From an uncultured bacterium (GTDB lineage Bacteria > Verrucomicrobiota > Kiritimatiellia > RFP12 > UBA1067), in contig CACXPT010000009.1 in NCBI GenBank assembly GCA_902769585.1, positions 1 to 52,889 on the forward strand: 52,889 nucleotides of DNA, in the 5' to 3' direction. Below, one piece after another: positions 1 to 8,114 of this stretch (positions are counted from its first letter, which is position 1; every line of letters begins with the position of its first letter). The notes beneath the pieces were generated by a model. That model saw only the letters and a program-made list of their open reading frames with translations. It was not told the origin of the DNA and searched no databases. The position numbers and the translations under genes were made by a program.

Positions 1-1
1 G

Positions 2-601
2 TGCAAGAGCTGCATCGACATGGGCTTCTCCAGCGTGATGATCGACGGCTCGTCCCTCCCCTTCGCGGAGAACATCAAGCTCACGAAGAAGGTCGTCGCT
101 TACGCGCACAAGTACGACGTCACGGTCGAGGCCGAGCTGGGCGTGCTGGCCGGCGTCGAGGACGAGGTGGCTGCCGAAGAGAGCCACTACACGAAGCCCG
201 AAGAGGTGATCGAGTTCGCCACCAAGACGGGCTGCGACTCGCTCGCCATCTCCATCGGCACCTCGCACGGCGCATACAAGTTCAAGCCCGAGCAGTGCAC
301 GCGCGATCCCAAGACGGGCCTCCTGGAGTACGTGAAGATCATCAACGAGCACGGCGGCAAGCTGCCTGACGCGGTGGGCATCCCCGAGGCCCAGCTCCGC
401 AAGGCCGCGAAGAGCGCGGTGTGCAAGATCAACATCGACTCCGACTCACGCCTCGCCATGACTGCGGCCGTGCGCCTGCACTTCGCGGAACATCCCGACC
501 ACTTCGACCCGCGCCAGTACCTCGGTCCGGCGCGCGAGGAGATGAAGAAGCTCTACATCCACAAGATCGTCAAGGTGCTCGGCTCGAACAACAAGCTCTA
601 A
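2..601 (+). CDS. fba: Class II fructose-bisphosphate aldolase, 5'-truncated, with internal deletion
   Basis: Glycolytic/gluconeogenic aldolase that splits fructose 1,6-bisphosphate into dihydroxyacetone phosphate and glyceraldehyde 3-phosphate using a metal ion. The N-terminal part lies outside the window, so the frame is open from base 2. Visible family motifs are CKSCIDMGFSSVMIDGS, the GTSHGAYKF metal-ligand segment, KSAVCKINIDSD and the long C-terminal PRQYLGPAREEMKKLYIHKI, all typical of the Bacteroides/spirochaete-like class II type. Between TRDPKTGLL (about base 322) and EYVKIINEHGG the segment that should hold the second metal histidine and the phosphate loop (HGSSS) is absent, although the frame is kept. 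By recollection of the family, roughly 30 residues are missing. A strong hairpin follows the stop codon. Identity is sure; activity of this copy is doubtful. Confidence 0.9.
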   Translation, partial: CKSCIDMGFSSVMIDGSSLPFAENIKLTKKVVAYAHKYDVTVEAELGVLAGVEDEVAAEESHYTKPEEVIEFATKTGCDSLAISIGTSHGAYKFKPEQCTRDPKTGLLEYVKIINEHGGKLPDAVGIPEAQLRKAAKSAVCKINIDSDSRLAMTAAVRLHFAEHPDHFDPRQYLGPAREEMKKLYIHKIVKVLGSNNKL

Positions 602-622
602 GCCGAAGTCCGATCCTGGACA

Positions 623-660
623 AAAACCGCGAAGCGTCCGCACGGACGTTTCGCGGTTTT
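623..660. terminator. Bidirectional intrinsic terminator between fba and hemL
   Basis: Nearly perfect 18-bp inverted repeat: AAAACCGCGAAGCGTCCG at 623-640 against 643-660, with one G-T mismatch. A-rich and T-rich ends on both sides let it work for fba on the plus strand and hemL on the minus strand, whose stop lies at 679. Confidence 0.85.
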
Positions 661-678
661 CCTTTTTCCTGTTTCCGC

Positions 679-1971
679 TTACGCGGGCAACGTGCGGCAG
701 ACCGCCTCGAAGGCGGAAAGGAACGCGTCGACGTCGCGTTCCGCATGCGCGGCCGAGACGAAGTTGCACTCGAACTGCGACGGCGCAATGTAGATGCCGC
801 GGTCGAGCAGGCCGTGGAACACCTTCGCGTAGAGCGCAGTGTCGCACGACTTCGCGTCCGCCAGGTTCGTCACCGGACGATCCGTGCAGAACGGCGTGAA
901 GACGCCGTTGAAGCTCTGGCAGGTAATGGGCAGACCGTGCTCGGCGGCGATAGTGGACACGCCGACGGCGAGCGCGCTGCCGAGGTCGGCCATGCGCGCG
1001 TACGGCTGCTCGCGTTCCAGCACGTCGAGCGTCGCGAGGCCGGCCGCAACGGCGAGCGGGTTCCCGCTAAGCGTGCCGGCCTGGTACACCGGCCCGTCAG
1101 GCGCGAGCTGTCGCATCCACTTCGCCTTGCCGCCAATGGCCGCGAGCGGCAGTCCGCCGCCGATCACCTTGCCGAGCGTTATCAGGTCGGGCGTCACGCC
1201 GCCGTAGAGCGCCGAGTACGACGAGAAGCCGAAGCGGAAACCGTTGATGACCTCGTCGCAGATCAGAAGCGCGCCGTGTCTTGCCGTGAGCGCGCGCAAC
1301 CCCTTCAGGAACCCGCGCGCAGGAGGCACGAGGCCCATGTTGCCGGCCACCGGCTCCACGATCACTGCGGAGATAGACTTCCCATGCCTGCGGAACGCCG
1401 CCGCCACGGCTTCAAGGTCGTTGTATGGCGCGACGAGAGTGTCCGCCACCGCGCCGGGCGTGACGCCGGCAGAGGAGGAGGCGCCCATGGTGAGCACGCC
1501 GGAGCCGGACTTCACCAGCATGGCGTCGCTGTGGCCGTGGTAGCAGCCGTCGAACTTGAGCACCATGCTGCGCCCGGTCACGCCGCGCGCCAGTCGGATG
1601 GCCGTCATCACGGCCTCCGTGCCGGAGTTGACGGCACGCACGCGGTCGAGGCCTGGCACGAGCGCGCACAACCGCTCCGCGAACTTCACCTCGTCGGGCG
1701 TCGCGATGCCGAACGTCGTGCCCAGCTTTGCGCGTGCCGCCACCGCGCGCGAGACGGCGGAATGCGCGTGGCCCAGGATCATCGCCCCCCAGCTGCAGCA
1801 ATAGTCCGCGAGGAGCCGCCCGTCCGCCGTGCGGATCCGGGCGCCCTTGCCGCTCTCGACGAAGACGGGCGTGCCGCCAACGCCGTTGAAAGCCCGCACG
1901 GGCGAATTCACGCCGCCCGGGATCGCCTTCCGCGCGCGCCTGAAGAGATCGGCATGGATCGCGCCTGTCAC
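679..1971 (-). CDS. hemL: Glutamate-1-semialdehyde 2,1-aminomutase
   Basis: PLP enzyme that converts glutamate 1-semialdehyde into 5-aminolevulinate, the first committed intermediate of C5-pathway tetrapyrrole synthesis. The 430-residue product has the family length. Visible motifs are IPGGVNSPVRAF at the N-terminus, NSGTEAVMTAIRLAR, FDGCYHGHSD, the ICDEVINGFR acidic motif, and LGKVIGGGLP with the PLP lysine. The start is taken as the GTG at 1971 because the family N-terminus begins there, and its GTGA overlaps the stop of the upstream phosphodiesterase gene, suggesting translational coupling. The reading frame stays open further upstream but that part has no family similarity. It shares the downstream terminator with fba. 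Confidence 0.95.
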   Translation of the reverse strand: MTGAIHADLFRRARKAIPGGVNSPVRAFNGVGGTPVFVESGKGARIRTADGRLLADYCCSWGAMILGHAHSAVSRAVAARAKLGTTFGIATPDEVKFAERLCALVPGLDRVRAVNSGTEAVMTAIRLARGVTGRSMVLKFDGCYHGHSDAMLVKSGSGVLTMGASSSAGVTPGAVADTLVAPYNDLEAVAAAFRRHGKSISAVIVEPVAGNMGLVPPARGFLKGLRALTARHGALLICDEVINGFRFGFSSYSALYGGVTPDLITLGKVIGGGLPLAAIGGKAKWMRQLAPDGPVYQAGTLSGNPLAVAAGLATLDVLEREQPYARMADLGSALAVGVSTIAAEHGLPITCQSFNGVFTPFCTDRPVTNLADAKSCDTALYAKVFHGLLDRGIYIAPSQFECNFVSAAHAERDVDAFLSAFEAVCRTLPA

Positions 1972-2891
1972 TTCGCAGCCTTCTTCTTGAGGTCGCGGAT
2001 GACCTTGAACATGATGCTCGGATAGTCCGTTGAGAAGCCGTCGCAGCCAAGGTCCCACAGCTTGTAGTACACCTCTTCCTTGTCGCCGCCGGCGAACGGG
2101 ATGGAGCACACCTTCACGCCGTTCGCGTGGAACTCGTCGATGAGCGACTTAAGGTAGTCCGTGCCGAGGACGAACTGGTCGACGGGATCCTTCGGATCGT
2201 AGTACGTGTGGATGGAGACTGCGGTGATGTACTTGAACTTCGCCTCTCGCACCTCCTTCATGATCTTCTCGAAGTGCGTCTTGACGCGCGCACGCTCGCC
2301 TGCGGAGCGGCTCTTCGGGAACGCGCCGATCCAGAGGAGCGACTTGCCGCCGGGCACGGCCTCGTTCCACGTTACGATGTTCGTGTAGACGCAGCCGGTG
2401 TAGTAGATCTGGTCGAGGACCCCGAACCTGCGCGCCTCCTCCGCGATGCGCTTGGGACCGATGCCCTTCTCGTCGACGAAGAGCAGATATGTGGGGTGGC
2501 CCACCATCGCGGCCATCACGGCCTCGATGCGCGGGATGCGCTGGGAGGAGTACGACATGTCGAGATAGCTGCCGACGTCAATGTCGCGGAGCTCCTCCCA
2601 CGTCATGTCGCTAACCTTGCGCTTCTTCCATTCCGCCGGGATGCCGCGCGGCGTGCGCTTCAGGTTGTTGTCGTGGAACATGATGCCCACGCCGTCCTTG
2701 GTGACGCGGCAGTCGCACTCTAGGGCGCTGCCGTTCCCCCAGCACCAGAGGAACGTCTCGAGTGTGTTGTCCGGAGCCTCGAACTTTCCGCCGCCGCGGT
2801 GCACGTGGGAGATGTAGAGTCCGTCCTCGCGGGCACCCGCAAAGGCCATGCATGCGGCAAGCGCCGCCGTGAGCATCAGTGTGTTTTTCAT
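1968..2891 (-). CDS. Secreted glycerophosphodiester phosphodiesterase family protein
   Basis: Likely hydrolyses glycerophosphodiesters to sn-glycerol 3-phosphate and an alcohol, outside the cytoplasm. The 307-residue protein starts with a clear signal peptide (MKNTLMLTAALAACMAFAGA). The GDPD TIM-barrel motifs follow: HRGGGKFEAPDNTLETF near residue 30, LECDCRVTKDG with the metal-binding acidic residues, and MFHDNNLKRT. The C-terminal GCDGFSTDYP is the usual last strand. The start at 2891 is preferred over an in-frame ATG 27 bases upstream because AAAAGGAAAA lies just before it. It sits between hydG (43 bases upstream) and hemL (4-base overlap), so the three are probably co-transcribed. Substrate is not known. 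Confidence 0.88.
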   Translation of the reverse strand: MKNTLMLTAALAACMAFAGAREDGLYISHVHRGGGKFEAPDNTLETFLWCWGNGSALECDCRVTKDGVGIMFHDNNLKRTPRGIPAEWKKRKVSDMTWEELRDIDVGSYLDMSYSSQRIPRIEAVMAAMVGHPTYLLFVDEKGIGPKRIAEEARRFGVLDQIYYTGCVYTNIVTWNEAVPGGKSLLWIGAFPKSRSAGERARVKTHFEKIMKEVREAKFKYITAVSIHTYYDPKDPVDQFVLGTDYLKSLIDEFHANGVKVCSIPFAGGDKEEVYYKLWDLGCDGFSTDYPSIMFKVIRDLKKKAAK

Positions 2892-2934
2892 CGTGTTTTC
2901 CTTTTCTTGGCGTTTCAAGTCTTGTCTGCATCCA

Positions 2935-4239
2935 TCAGAAGAAGAGGTCGCGCTCGCCGCGGCAGGTGGCCTCGTACTGCTTCATCACCGAGGGGTAGAA
3001 CTTCGGCACCCACTCCTTGATGCCGGCCAGCTCCTTCTCGATGAGCGCGTCGCCTAGCGCCTTCGTCTCGGGCGAGGCGAAGTCGTCGAGCCACTCGCGG
3101 AAGGTGAGGACGGCGTTGATCTTGCAGAACTTGCCCTCGCGGCCGGTCTTGAGCGCGTCCATGATGCACCCGCCCGTGCGGCCGCAGCGATAGCCCGCCG
3201 TGCAGAAGGAGGTGATGATGCCGCGGCCGGCCAGATAGCGCACCATCTCGTCGATGGAGCGGTTGTCCGCGAGCATGAACTGCTGGCGCTCCTTCTCCTG
3301 GTGCGCCTCGTTCTCGAAGTCGCTGTAGCCCTTGATGGCGATGTTGGACGAGCAGTCGAGCTGCGTCATGCCGTGGTCGAGCGCGCGGTTGCGCGAGGCG
3401 GGGCTTTCGCGTGCGGTGACGATCATGCCCGTGTACGGCACGGAGAGGCGCATGATTACGAGGATGCGCGCGAACGTGTCGTCGTCGATGAGCCACGGGC
3501 TCTCCTCCGGGACGCGCGTGCCGCTCGCGGGCTCCAGCCGCGGGAAGGATATCGTGTGCGGGCCGATGTTGAACCAGCGCTCCAGGTCGCGCGCGTGGAG
3601 GATCGTGGCCAGAACCTCGTAGCGCCAGTCGCAGAGCCCGTAGAGGACGCCGAACCCCACGTCGTCCACGCCCGCCTCGAGGCAGCGGTGGAAGCACGTG
3701 GTGCGCCAGTCGTAGTTGCCCTTCACGGACCACGACGGGTGCATCTGCTCGTAGAGCTTGCGGTTGTACGTCTCCTGGAACACCTGGAACGTGCCGATGC
3801 CGACCTGGCGCAGCACCTTGAGGTCGTCGATAGGCAGCGGGGCGGCGTTCACGTTCACGCGGCGGATGCCGACGGGCGCGCCCGTCTTCGGCGCCTTCAC
3901 CTGGTGGCCGTAGATGGTCTCGATCGTCTCGGCGATGTAGGCGGTGGACGTCTTGGGGTGCTCGCCGTAGACGGCGATGAGCCGCTTGTGGCCGATGCGC
4001 CCGGCGAGCACGTCGATCTCCTCGCGGACCTCGTCCATCGTGAGGATGCGGCGGCGCTGGTTGGCGTTACCCTCGCGGAAGCCGCAGTACCTGCATCCGT
4101 TCACGCAGGGGTTCGCCACGTAGAGCGGAGCGAACATGACGATGCGGTTGTCGTAGACCTTGTGCTTGATGCGGTCCGCCGCCGCCCGCATCTCCTCGAA
4201 GAGCGCGGGATCGGTCACCTGCATGAGCGCGTCTCGCAC
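2935..4239 (-). CDS. hydG: HydG-type radical SAM tyrosine lyase, main part (frame-shifted from its N-terminus)
   Basis: HydG cleaves tyrosine to make the CO and cyanide ligands of the [FeFe]-hydrogenase H-cluster. The radical SAM motif CVNGCRYC (C-x3-C-x2-C) lies near residues 45-52 of this open frame, after FAPLYVANP. Family landmarks YCGFREGN, YGEHP, GIGTFQVFQETYN, TISFPRLEPA and NALLTF-like NAVLTFREWLDDFA follow. The segment SFCTAGYRCGRTGGC is where HydG carries its auxiliary-cluster cysteines; by recollection of CX2CX22C the second cysteine is glycine here, with cysteines 3 and 9 residues later. The natural N-terminus is in another frame (4215-4445). Neighbouring hydE and hydF are not in the window. 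Confidence 0.82.
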   Translation of the reverse strand: MRDALMQVTDPALFEEMRAAADRIKHKVYDNRIVMFAPLYVANPCVNGCRYCGFREGNANQRRRILTMDEVREEIDVLAGRIGHKRLIAVYGEHPKTSTAYIAETIETIYGHQVKAPKTGAPVGIRRVNVNAAPLPIDDLKVLRQVGIGTFQVFQETYNRKLYEQMHPSWSVKGNYDWRTTCFHRCLEAGVDDVGFGVLYGLCDWRYEVLATILHARDLERWFNIGPHTISFPRLEPASGTRVPEESPWLIDDDTFARILVIMRLSVPYTGMIVTARESPASRNRALDHGMTQLDCSSNIAIKGYSDFENEAHQEKERQQFMLADNRSIDEMVRYLAGRGIITSFCTAGYRCGRTGGCIMDALKTGREGKFCKINAVLTFREWLDDFASPETKALGDALIEKELAGIKEWVPKFYPSVMKQYEATCRGERDLFF

Positions 4240-4445
4240 GTGGACTCGCTCTTCGCGATGATCTCGCGGATGCGGGCGGGATCCGCGGGCTTCGCCTCGG
4301 CGTCGGCGAGCGTGCGGCTGATGTAGGCGTCGTCGATGAAATGCTTGCCGCCAGGAAGATACTTGTCGATCTCTTTCTGGACGATGAAATGTTCCCGGTA
4401 GTCCTGTTCGTCCTTGAACTGCCGGATGCCGTTCAATGTAGCCAT
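4215..4445 (-). CDS. hydG: HydG N-terminal fragment, separated by a frameshift
   Basis: Seventy-six codons starting ATG with AAGAAGG 8 bases before it. The product contains the HydG N-terminal segment with KHFIDDAYISRTLADAE and DPARIREIIAKSES, and then runs into junk and a stop at 4215. Reading the other frame from about 4235 gives HVRDALMQVTDPALFEEM, which continues into the radical SAM barrel of the main part. The two pieces together have the normal HydG length of about 470 residues, minus a few residues at the junction. A one-base frame change, probably with a small deletion, is therefore needed to restore the gene. It may be a real mutation or an assembly error. Confidence 0.8.
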   Translation of the reverse strand: MATLNGIRQFKDEQDYREHFIVQKEIDKYLPGGKHFIDDAYISRTLADAEAKPADPARIREIIAKSESTCETRSCR

Positions 4446-4471
4446 TTATGAGCCTTCTTTCGTGTCGGAAG

Positions 4472-4480
4472 ATTATACCA
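4472..4480 (-). promoter_or_regulatory. Extended -10 promoter of hydG
   Basis: TGGTATAAT read on the minus strand, ending 26 bases before the hydG ATG at 4445. This leaves a leader of about 20 nt carrying AAGAAGG. It lies back to back with the plus-strand promoter at 4509-4517. Confidence 0.65.
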
Positions 4481-4508
4481 TATTCCGCGCTGGCGGCGGC
4501 GCTGGATA

Positions 4509-4517
4509 TGGTACAAT
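4509..4517 (+). promoter_or_regulatory. Extended -10 promoter, probable leaderless start
   Basis: TGGTACAAT ends at 4517 and the ATG of the oxidoreductase begins at 4524, six bases later. The expected transcription start coincides with the start codon. No TTGACA-like -35 box is seen at the usual distance. Confidence 0.6.
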
Positions 4518-4523
4518 AGGGAC

Positions 4524-5915
4524 ATGAACAGGAGAAACTTCGTAAAGATGGGCGGCGGCGCGTTCTTCGTCGCGTCCGCCGGCAGGGTCCTTGGCGCGGG
4601 AGCGCCGTCGAGCCGCATACGCCTCTGCGTGATGGGCTGCTCGCGCACCGCCTTCGACGGCACGCGCTTCAGCATGAACCCGAAGGGCGCGCGCGGACGC
4701 GGCTACCAGGTGATGTGCCGCGTGTGCGAGATGAAGGACGCCGAGATCGCGGCTGTGTGCGACGTGGACGCCGCCGCGCGCGCATACGCCGCAGGCGAGG
4801 TGAAGCGCATAGGCGGCAACGAGCCGAAGCAGTTCAACGACATCCGCGACGCGCTCCGCGACCCGGACATCGACGGCGTCATCGTGGCGACGCCCGACCA
4901 CTGGCATGTCCTCGCCGGCATCTGGACCATGCAGGCCGGCAAGGCCCTCTACCTCGAGAAGCCCATCGGCGTGACCGCCGGCGAGGCGGAGGTTCTCGCC
5001 GCCGTCCAGCGGAAGACCGGCGCAGTGTTCCAGCTCGGCACGCAGCGCCGCAGCTCCTTCGCCACGCAGCAGGCCATCGCCGCCCTTCGCTCCGGGCAGA
5101 TCGGCAAGCCGCACTGGGCAAAGGCCTGGTGCCTCTCCGACCGCCCGGCCATCCGCCCCGCCAAGGGCGTCGCAATCCCGGACGGACTCGACTGGAACCT
5201 CTGGCAGGGTCCCGCACCGCGGCGCGCCTTCAAGCCCGAGCTCGTCCACTACAACTGGCGCTTCTTCCGCGGATACGGCACGGGCGACCTGCCGAACAAC
5301 GGCCTGCACTTCGTCGACATCGCCCGCTGGGCGCTCGGCGCAGGCTACCCGACGCGCGTGTACGCCGGAGGCGGCAAGCTGTTCTACGAGGGCGAGGACT
5401 TCGAGTTCGAGGACACGCACATGCTCACCGCGCAGTTCGAGGGTGGCAAGTACCTCACGTGGGAAGGCTGCTCGCACGCCGGCGGCATGCCGTTCATGGG
5501 CAAGTGGACCGGCTGCCTCGTCTATTGCGACGACGGCCTCGCCTTCTTCGGCGCGATGGGCGAGTCCGCCCTCTACGACCGCAAGGGCAAGAAGGTCATA
5601 AAGGAATGGGCCGCCGGCGACACCGACCCCTCCGCGCAGGAGGGCGACAGCCGCCTCTCGAACCCGCTCCAGACGTGCGACCAGGCGCACATGCGCCGCT
5701 TCGTCAACTGCGTGCGCGAAAAGAGCCAGGCCACCGCGATGCCGATCGACGAGGCGCTCAAGTCGAACATCATCACGGAGCTCGGCAACGTCTCGCTCCT
5801 CACCGGCAACGCAGTCCATCTCGATCCGGCGACTGGCAAGCTCGCCGATCCGTCCTCCCCGGCGGCGGCGTTCTGGACGCGCACCTACGAACCCGGCTGG
5901 GAAGTGAGGGCCTGA
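4524..5915 (+). CDS. Tat-exported Gfo/Idh/MocA-family oxidoreductase
   Basis: NAD(P)-dependent sugar or inositol dehydrogenase-like protein of 463 residues, probably acting on carbohydrates outside the cytoplasm. The N-terminus MNRRNFVKMGGGAFFVASAG resembles a Tat signal, as is common in this family in Planctomycetes and Kiritimatiellota. The Rossmann part shows AAVCDVDAAAR, DPDIDGVIVATPDHWH and the YLEKPIGV motif with the conserved lysine near residue 155. The C-terminal alpha/beta domain has NGLHFVDIARWALGAGYP. The start codon lies directly after a strong -10 box. The stop is three bases before the next ATG, so it is in an operon with the glycosidase that follows. The exact substrate cannot be read from the sequence. 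Confidence 0.9.
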   Translation: MNRRNFVKMGGGAFFVASAGRVLGAGAPSSRIRLCVMGCSRTAFDGTRFSMNPKGARGRGYQVMCRVCEMKDAEIAAVCDVDAAARAYAAGEVKRIGGNEPKQFNDIRDALRDPDIDGVIVATPDHWHVLAGIWTMQAGKALYLEKPIGVTAGEAEVLAAVQRKTGAVFQLGTQRRSSFATQQAIAALRSGQIGKPHWAKAWCLSDRPAIRPAKGVAIPDGLDWNLWQGPAPRRAFKPELVHYNWRFFRGYGTGDLPNNGLHFVDIARWALGAGYPTRVYAGGGKLFYEGEDFEFEDTHMLTAQFEGGKYLTWEGCSHAGGMPFMGKWTGCLVYCDDGLAFFGAMGESALYDRKGKKVIKEWAAGDTDPSAQEGDSRLSNPLQTCDQAHMRRFVNCVREKSQATAMPIDEALKSNIITELGNVSLLTGNAVHLDPATGKLADPSSPAAAFWTRTYEPGWEVRA

Positions 5916-5918
5916 GCC

Positions 5919-8114
5919 ATGACGCGACATCTCCTGCCAACGTTGCTTTCAGCCTCGCTCATCTGTGCCGTCCATGGCGGCGGCGGATGGACGAAATACG
6001 AGAAGAATCCGGTGCTGGGAAGCCCGGAGCTGGGAACATGCTTCGACGTGAACGTCATCGCCAAGGGAAGCGCCAAGTACAACATGTACTTCTCGTGGCG
6101 TCCCATGAAGGCCATCGCGCTCGTGCGCTCCAACGACGGCGTCAAGTGGACGGAGCCGGAGATATGCCTCCGCCACGACGAGACGAGCGGCTGGGAGGAC
6201 AACCTCAACCGCAGCTGCACGATCTTCTGGAACGGCGAGTACCACATGTGGTACACCGGACAGGCGCGCGGCTACAGCAAGATCGGCTACGCGAAGTCGA
6301 AGGACGGCGTCCACTTCACGCGCGTAGTTCAGCATCCGGTACTGATCTCCGAGCGGCCGCACGAGGGCTTCAGCGTGATGAACCCCTACGTCATGCGCGA
6401 CGACGCGCGCGGCGTGTTCCGCATGTGGTACGCCAGCGGCGAGACGTACGAGCCGAACGTGCTGTGCTATGCCGAGTCGAAGGACGGAATCGTATGGGAG
6501 AAGTCGCTCCTCAACCCGATCTTCGTCCACGGCAGCGGCAACGCATGGGACAAGGACCGCGTGGGCGGGTGCGAGGTCTATCAGCTGAAGGACGGCCGCT
6601 ACGTGATGTTCTACATCGGCTACTCCGACATACACACCGCCCGCATCGGCGCGGCCATCTCCCCAGACGGCATCCGCTGCTGGAAGCGCCTCAAGGGCAA
6701 CCCGCTCGTGGAGCCGGTCCCGGGCGAATGGGATTCCGCCGCATGCTACAAGCCGTCCGCCGTATGGGACGAGGAAGGCGACTGCTGGCGGCTCTGGTAC
6801 AACGGCCGCACCGGCTCGCGCGAGTACATCGGCATGGCCGTCCACAAGGGCTACGACCTCGGTCCCGTGGAGGGATCCGCCTACCGCGTGATCGACGAGA
6901 ACCAGATTCGCCGCCACATGGAGCGCTTCTCGTTCGACGACAACGAGCTCTATCCGCACGACATTAGAAACAATGCCGCATGCTGGTGGTCGCTCTCCAA
7001 CATCCCTCGCTTCGACTGTCCCGACGCAGACCTCGTGCGCACCTACTACTTCCGCTGGTGGACCTACCGCAAGCACCTGCGCCGCACGAAGGACGGCGGC
7101 TGGGTGGTGACCGAATTCCTGCCCGACGTCGGATGGGCCGGTGCGGACAACACGATCGCTTGTCCATTCGGCCACCACGTGCGCGAAGGACGCTGGCTGC
7201 GCAATCGCGTCTATGTGGACTGCTACATCGCGCACATGCTCGCGAAAGGGAACATCAGCGGGCCGCGCGCCTACGCCAACTGGCCGGCGTGGAGCGCGTG
7301 GGAGCGAGCGAAGGTTACGGGCGACTTCGCCTTCCCGCGCAAGCACCTCGCAGAGTTCGCGCAGAACTGGGAGACATGGGCGAAGGGCTGGACCATCAAG
7401 GGACTCAGCCTGAAGGACGTGGAGAACAAACAGGGCGCGAAGGGCGTGCCAATCCAGACCGGCTTCCGCGAGGACCGTGGGCTCTTCGACTTCGCGGGGG
7501 ACCGCGAGGGGAGCGAGTTCGCGCTTTCGAGCGACGGTGCGCGTCCGATGGTGAACGCCGCGATGTGGGCGGAGGCGACGGCGATCGCCGAGCTGGCGCG
7601 CGCGTCGGGCGACGCGGCGCTTGCCGAAAGAACATCAAGGATCGGCTCTGGAACGCGAAGAAGTCGTTCTTCTGCGCGCGGTCCGTCAAGGGCGAGCTGG
7701 ACGACGTGTGCGAGCTGCACGGCTACGCCCCCTTCTACTTCGGGATGCCGCTCGGAGCCGAGTACTCCGCCGCGTGGAAGCCGCTTCTGGCGGAAACAGG
7801 CTTTGCGGCGCCGAAGGGTCTCACGTTCCCAGCGCGCAATACGCCTGGGTTCGACCTGTCCTACGACCTTTCGCGCCACGAGTGCCTCTGGAACGGCCCG
7901 AGCTGGCCCTACGCCACGTCCGTTGCGCTCACCGCACTTTACGAGACGCTGCAGTCTGGCGCGGACATACCGGCCACGCGCGCCGACTTCGCGCGACTCC
8001 TCAAGCAGTATGCCGCCCAGCACGTGCGCGTGCGCGAGGACGGCAAGACAGTCCCGTGGATCGACGAGAACCTCGATCCGTTCACTGGCGAATGGCTGGC
8101 GCGGAAGATCATGA
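5919..8114 (+). CDS. Secreted two-domain glycosidase, N-terminal part (GH43/GH130-like propeller plus start of GH63-like barrel), frame-shifted
   Basis: Starts with a signal peptide (MTRHLLPTLLSASLICAVHG). Residues 20-330 form a five-bladed beta-propeller of the GH43/GH130/DUF-glycosidase type, seen from repeated blades such as YHMWYTGQ, FRMWYASG, YVMFYIGY and WRLWYNGR. From about residue 345 an (alpha/alpha)6-barrel of the GH63/MGH1-like type begins, with DVGWAGADN, GFREDRGLFDF and RPMVNAAMWAEA. The homologous protein ends in this frame at about base 7626, after GDAALAE; the frame then stays open to 8114 as nonsense. The barrel continues in another frame. It probably removes sugars from plant or host glycans; the substrate is unknown. 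The start is three bases after the oxidoreductase stop. Confidence 0.75.
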   Translation: MTRHLLPTLLSASLICAVHGGGGWTKYEKNPVLGSPELGTCFDVNVIAKGSAKYNMYFSWRPMKAIALVRSNDGVKWTEPEICLRHDETSGWEDNLNRSCTIFWNGEYHMWYTGQARGYSKIGYAKSKDGVHFTRVVQHPVLISERPHEGFSVMNPYVMRDDARGVFRMWYASGETYEPNVLCYAESKDGIVWEKSLLNPIFVHGSGNAWDKDRVGGCEVYQLKDGRYVMFYIGYSDIHTARIGAAISPDGIRCWKRLKGNPLVEPVPGEWDSAACYKPSAVWDEEGDCWRLWYNGRTGSREYIGMAVHKGYDLGPVEGSAYRVIDENQIRRHMERFSFDDNELYPHDIRNNAACWWSLSNIPRFDCPDADLVRTYYFRWWTYRKHLRRTKDGGWVVTEFLPDVGWAGADNTIACPFGHHVREGRWLRNRVYVDCYIAHMLAKGNISGPRAYANWPAWSAWERAKVTGDFAFPRKHLAEFAQNWETWAKGWTIKGLSLKDVENKQGAKGVPIQTGFREDRGLFDFAGDREGSEFALSSDGARPMVNAAMWAEATAIAELARASGDAALAERTSRIGSGTRRSRSSARGPSRASWTTCASCTATPPSTSGCRSEPSTPPRGSRFWRKQALRRRRVSRSQRAIRLGSTCPTTFRATSASGTARAGPTPRPLRSPHFTRRCSLARTYRPRAPTSRDSSSSMPPSTCACARTARQSRGSTRTSIRSLANGWRGRS

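Noticed and set aside
421..4326. Long open frames opposite hemL, the phosphodiesterase and hydG
   Set aside because: They lack recognisable domains, have arginine/alanine-rich composition typical of antisense frames in GC-rich DNA, and overlap well-identified genes.
4715..7346. Long open frames overlapping the oxidoreductase and glycosidase genes in other frames
   Set aside because: Same low-information arginine-rich composition and no motif; the true frames have clear domain motifs.
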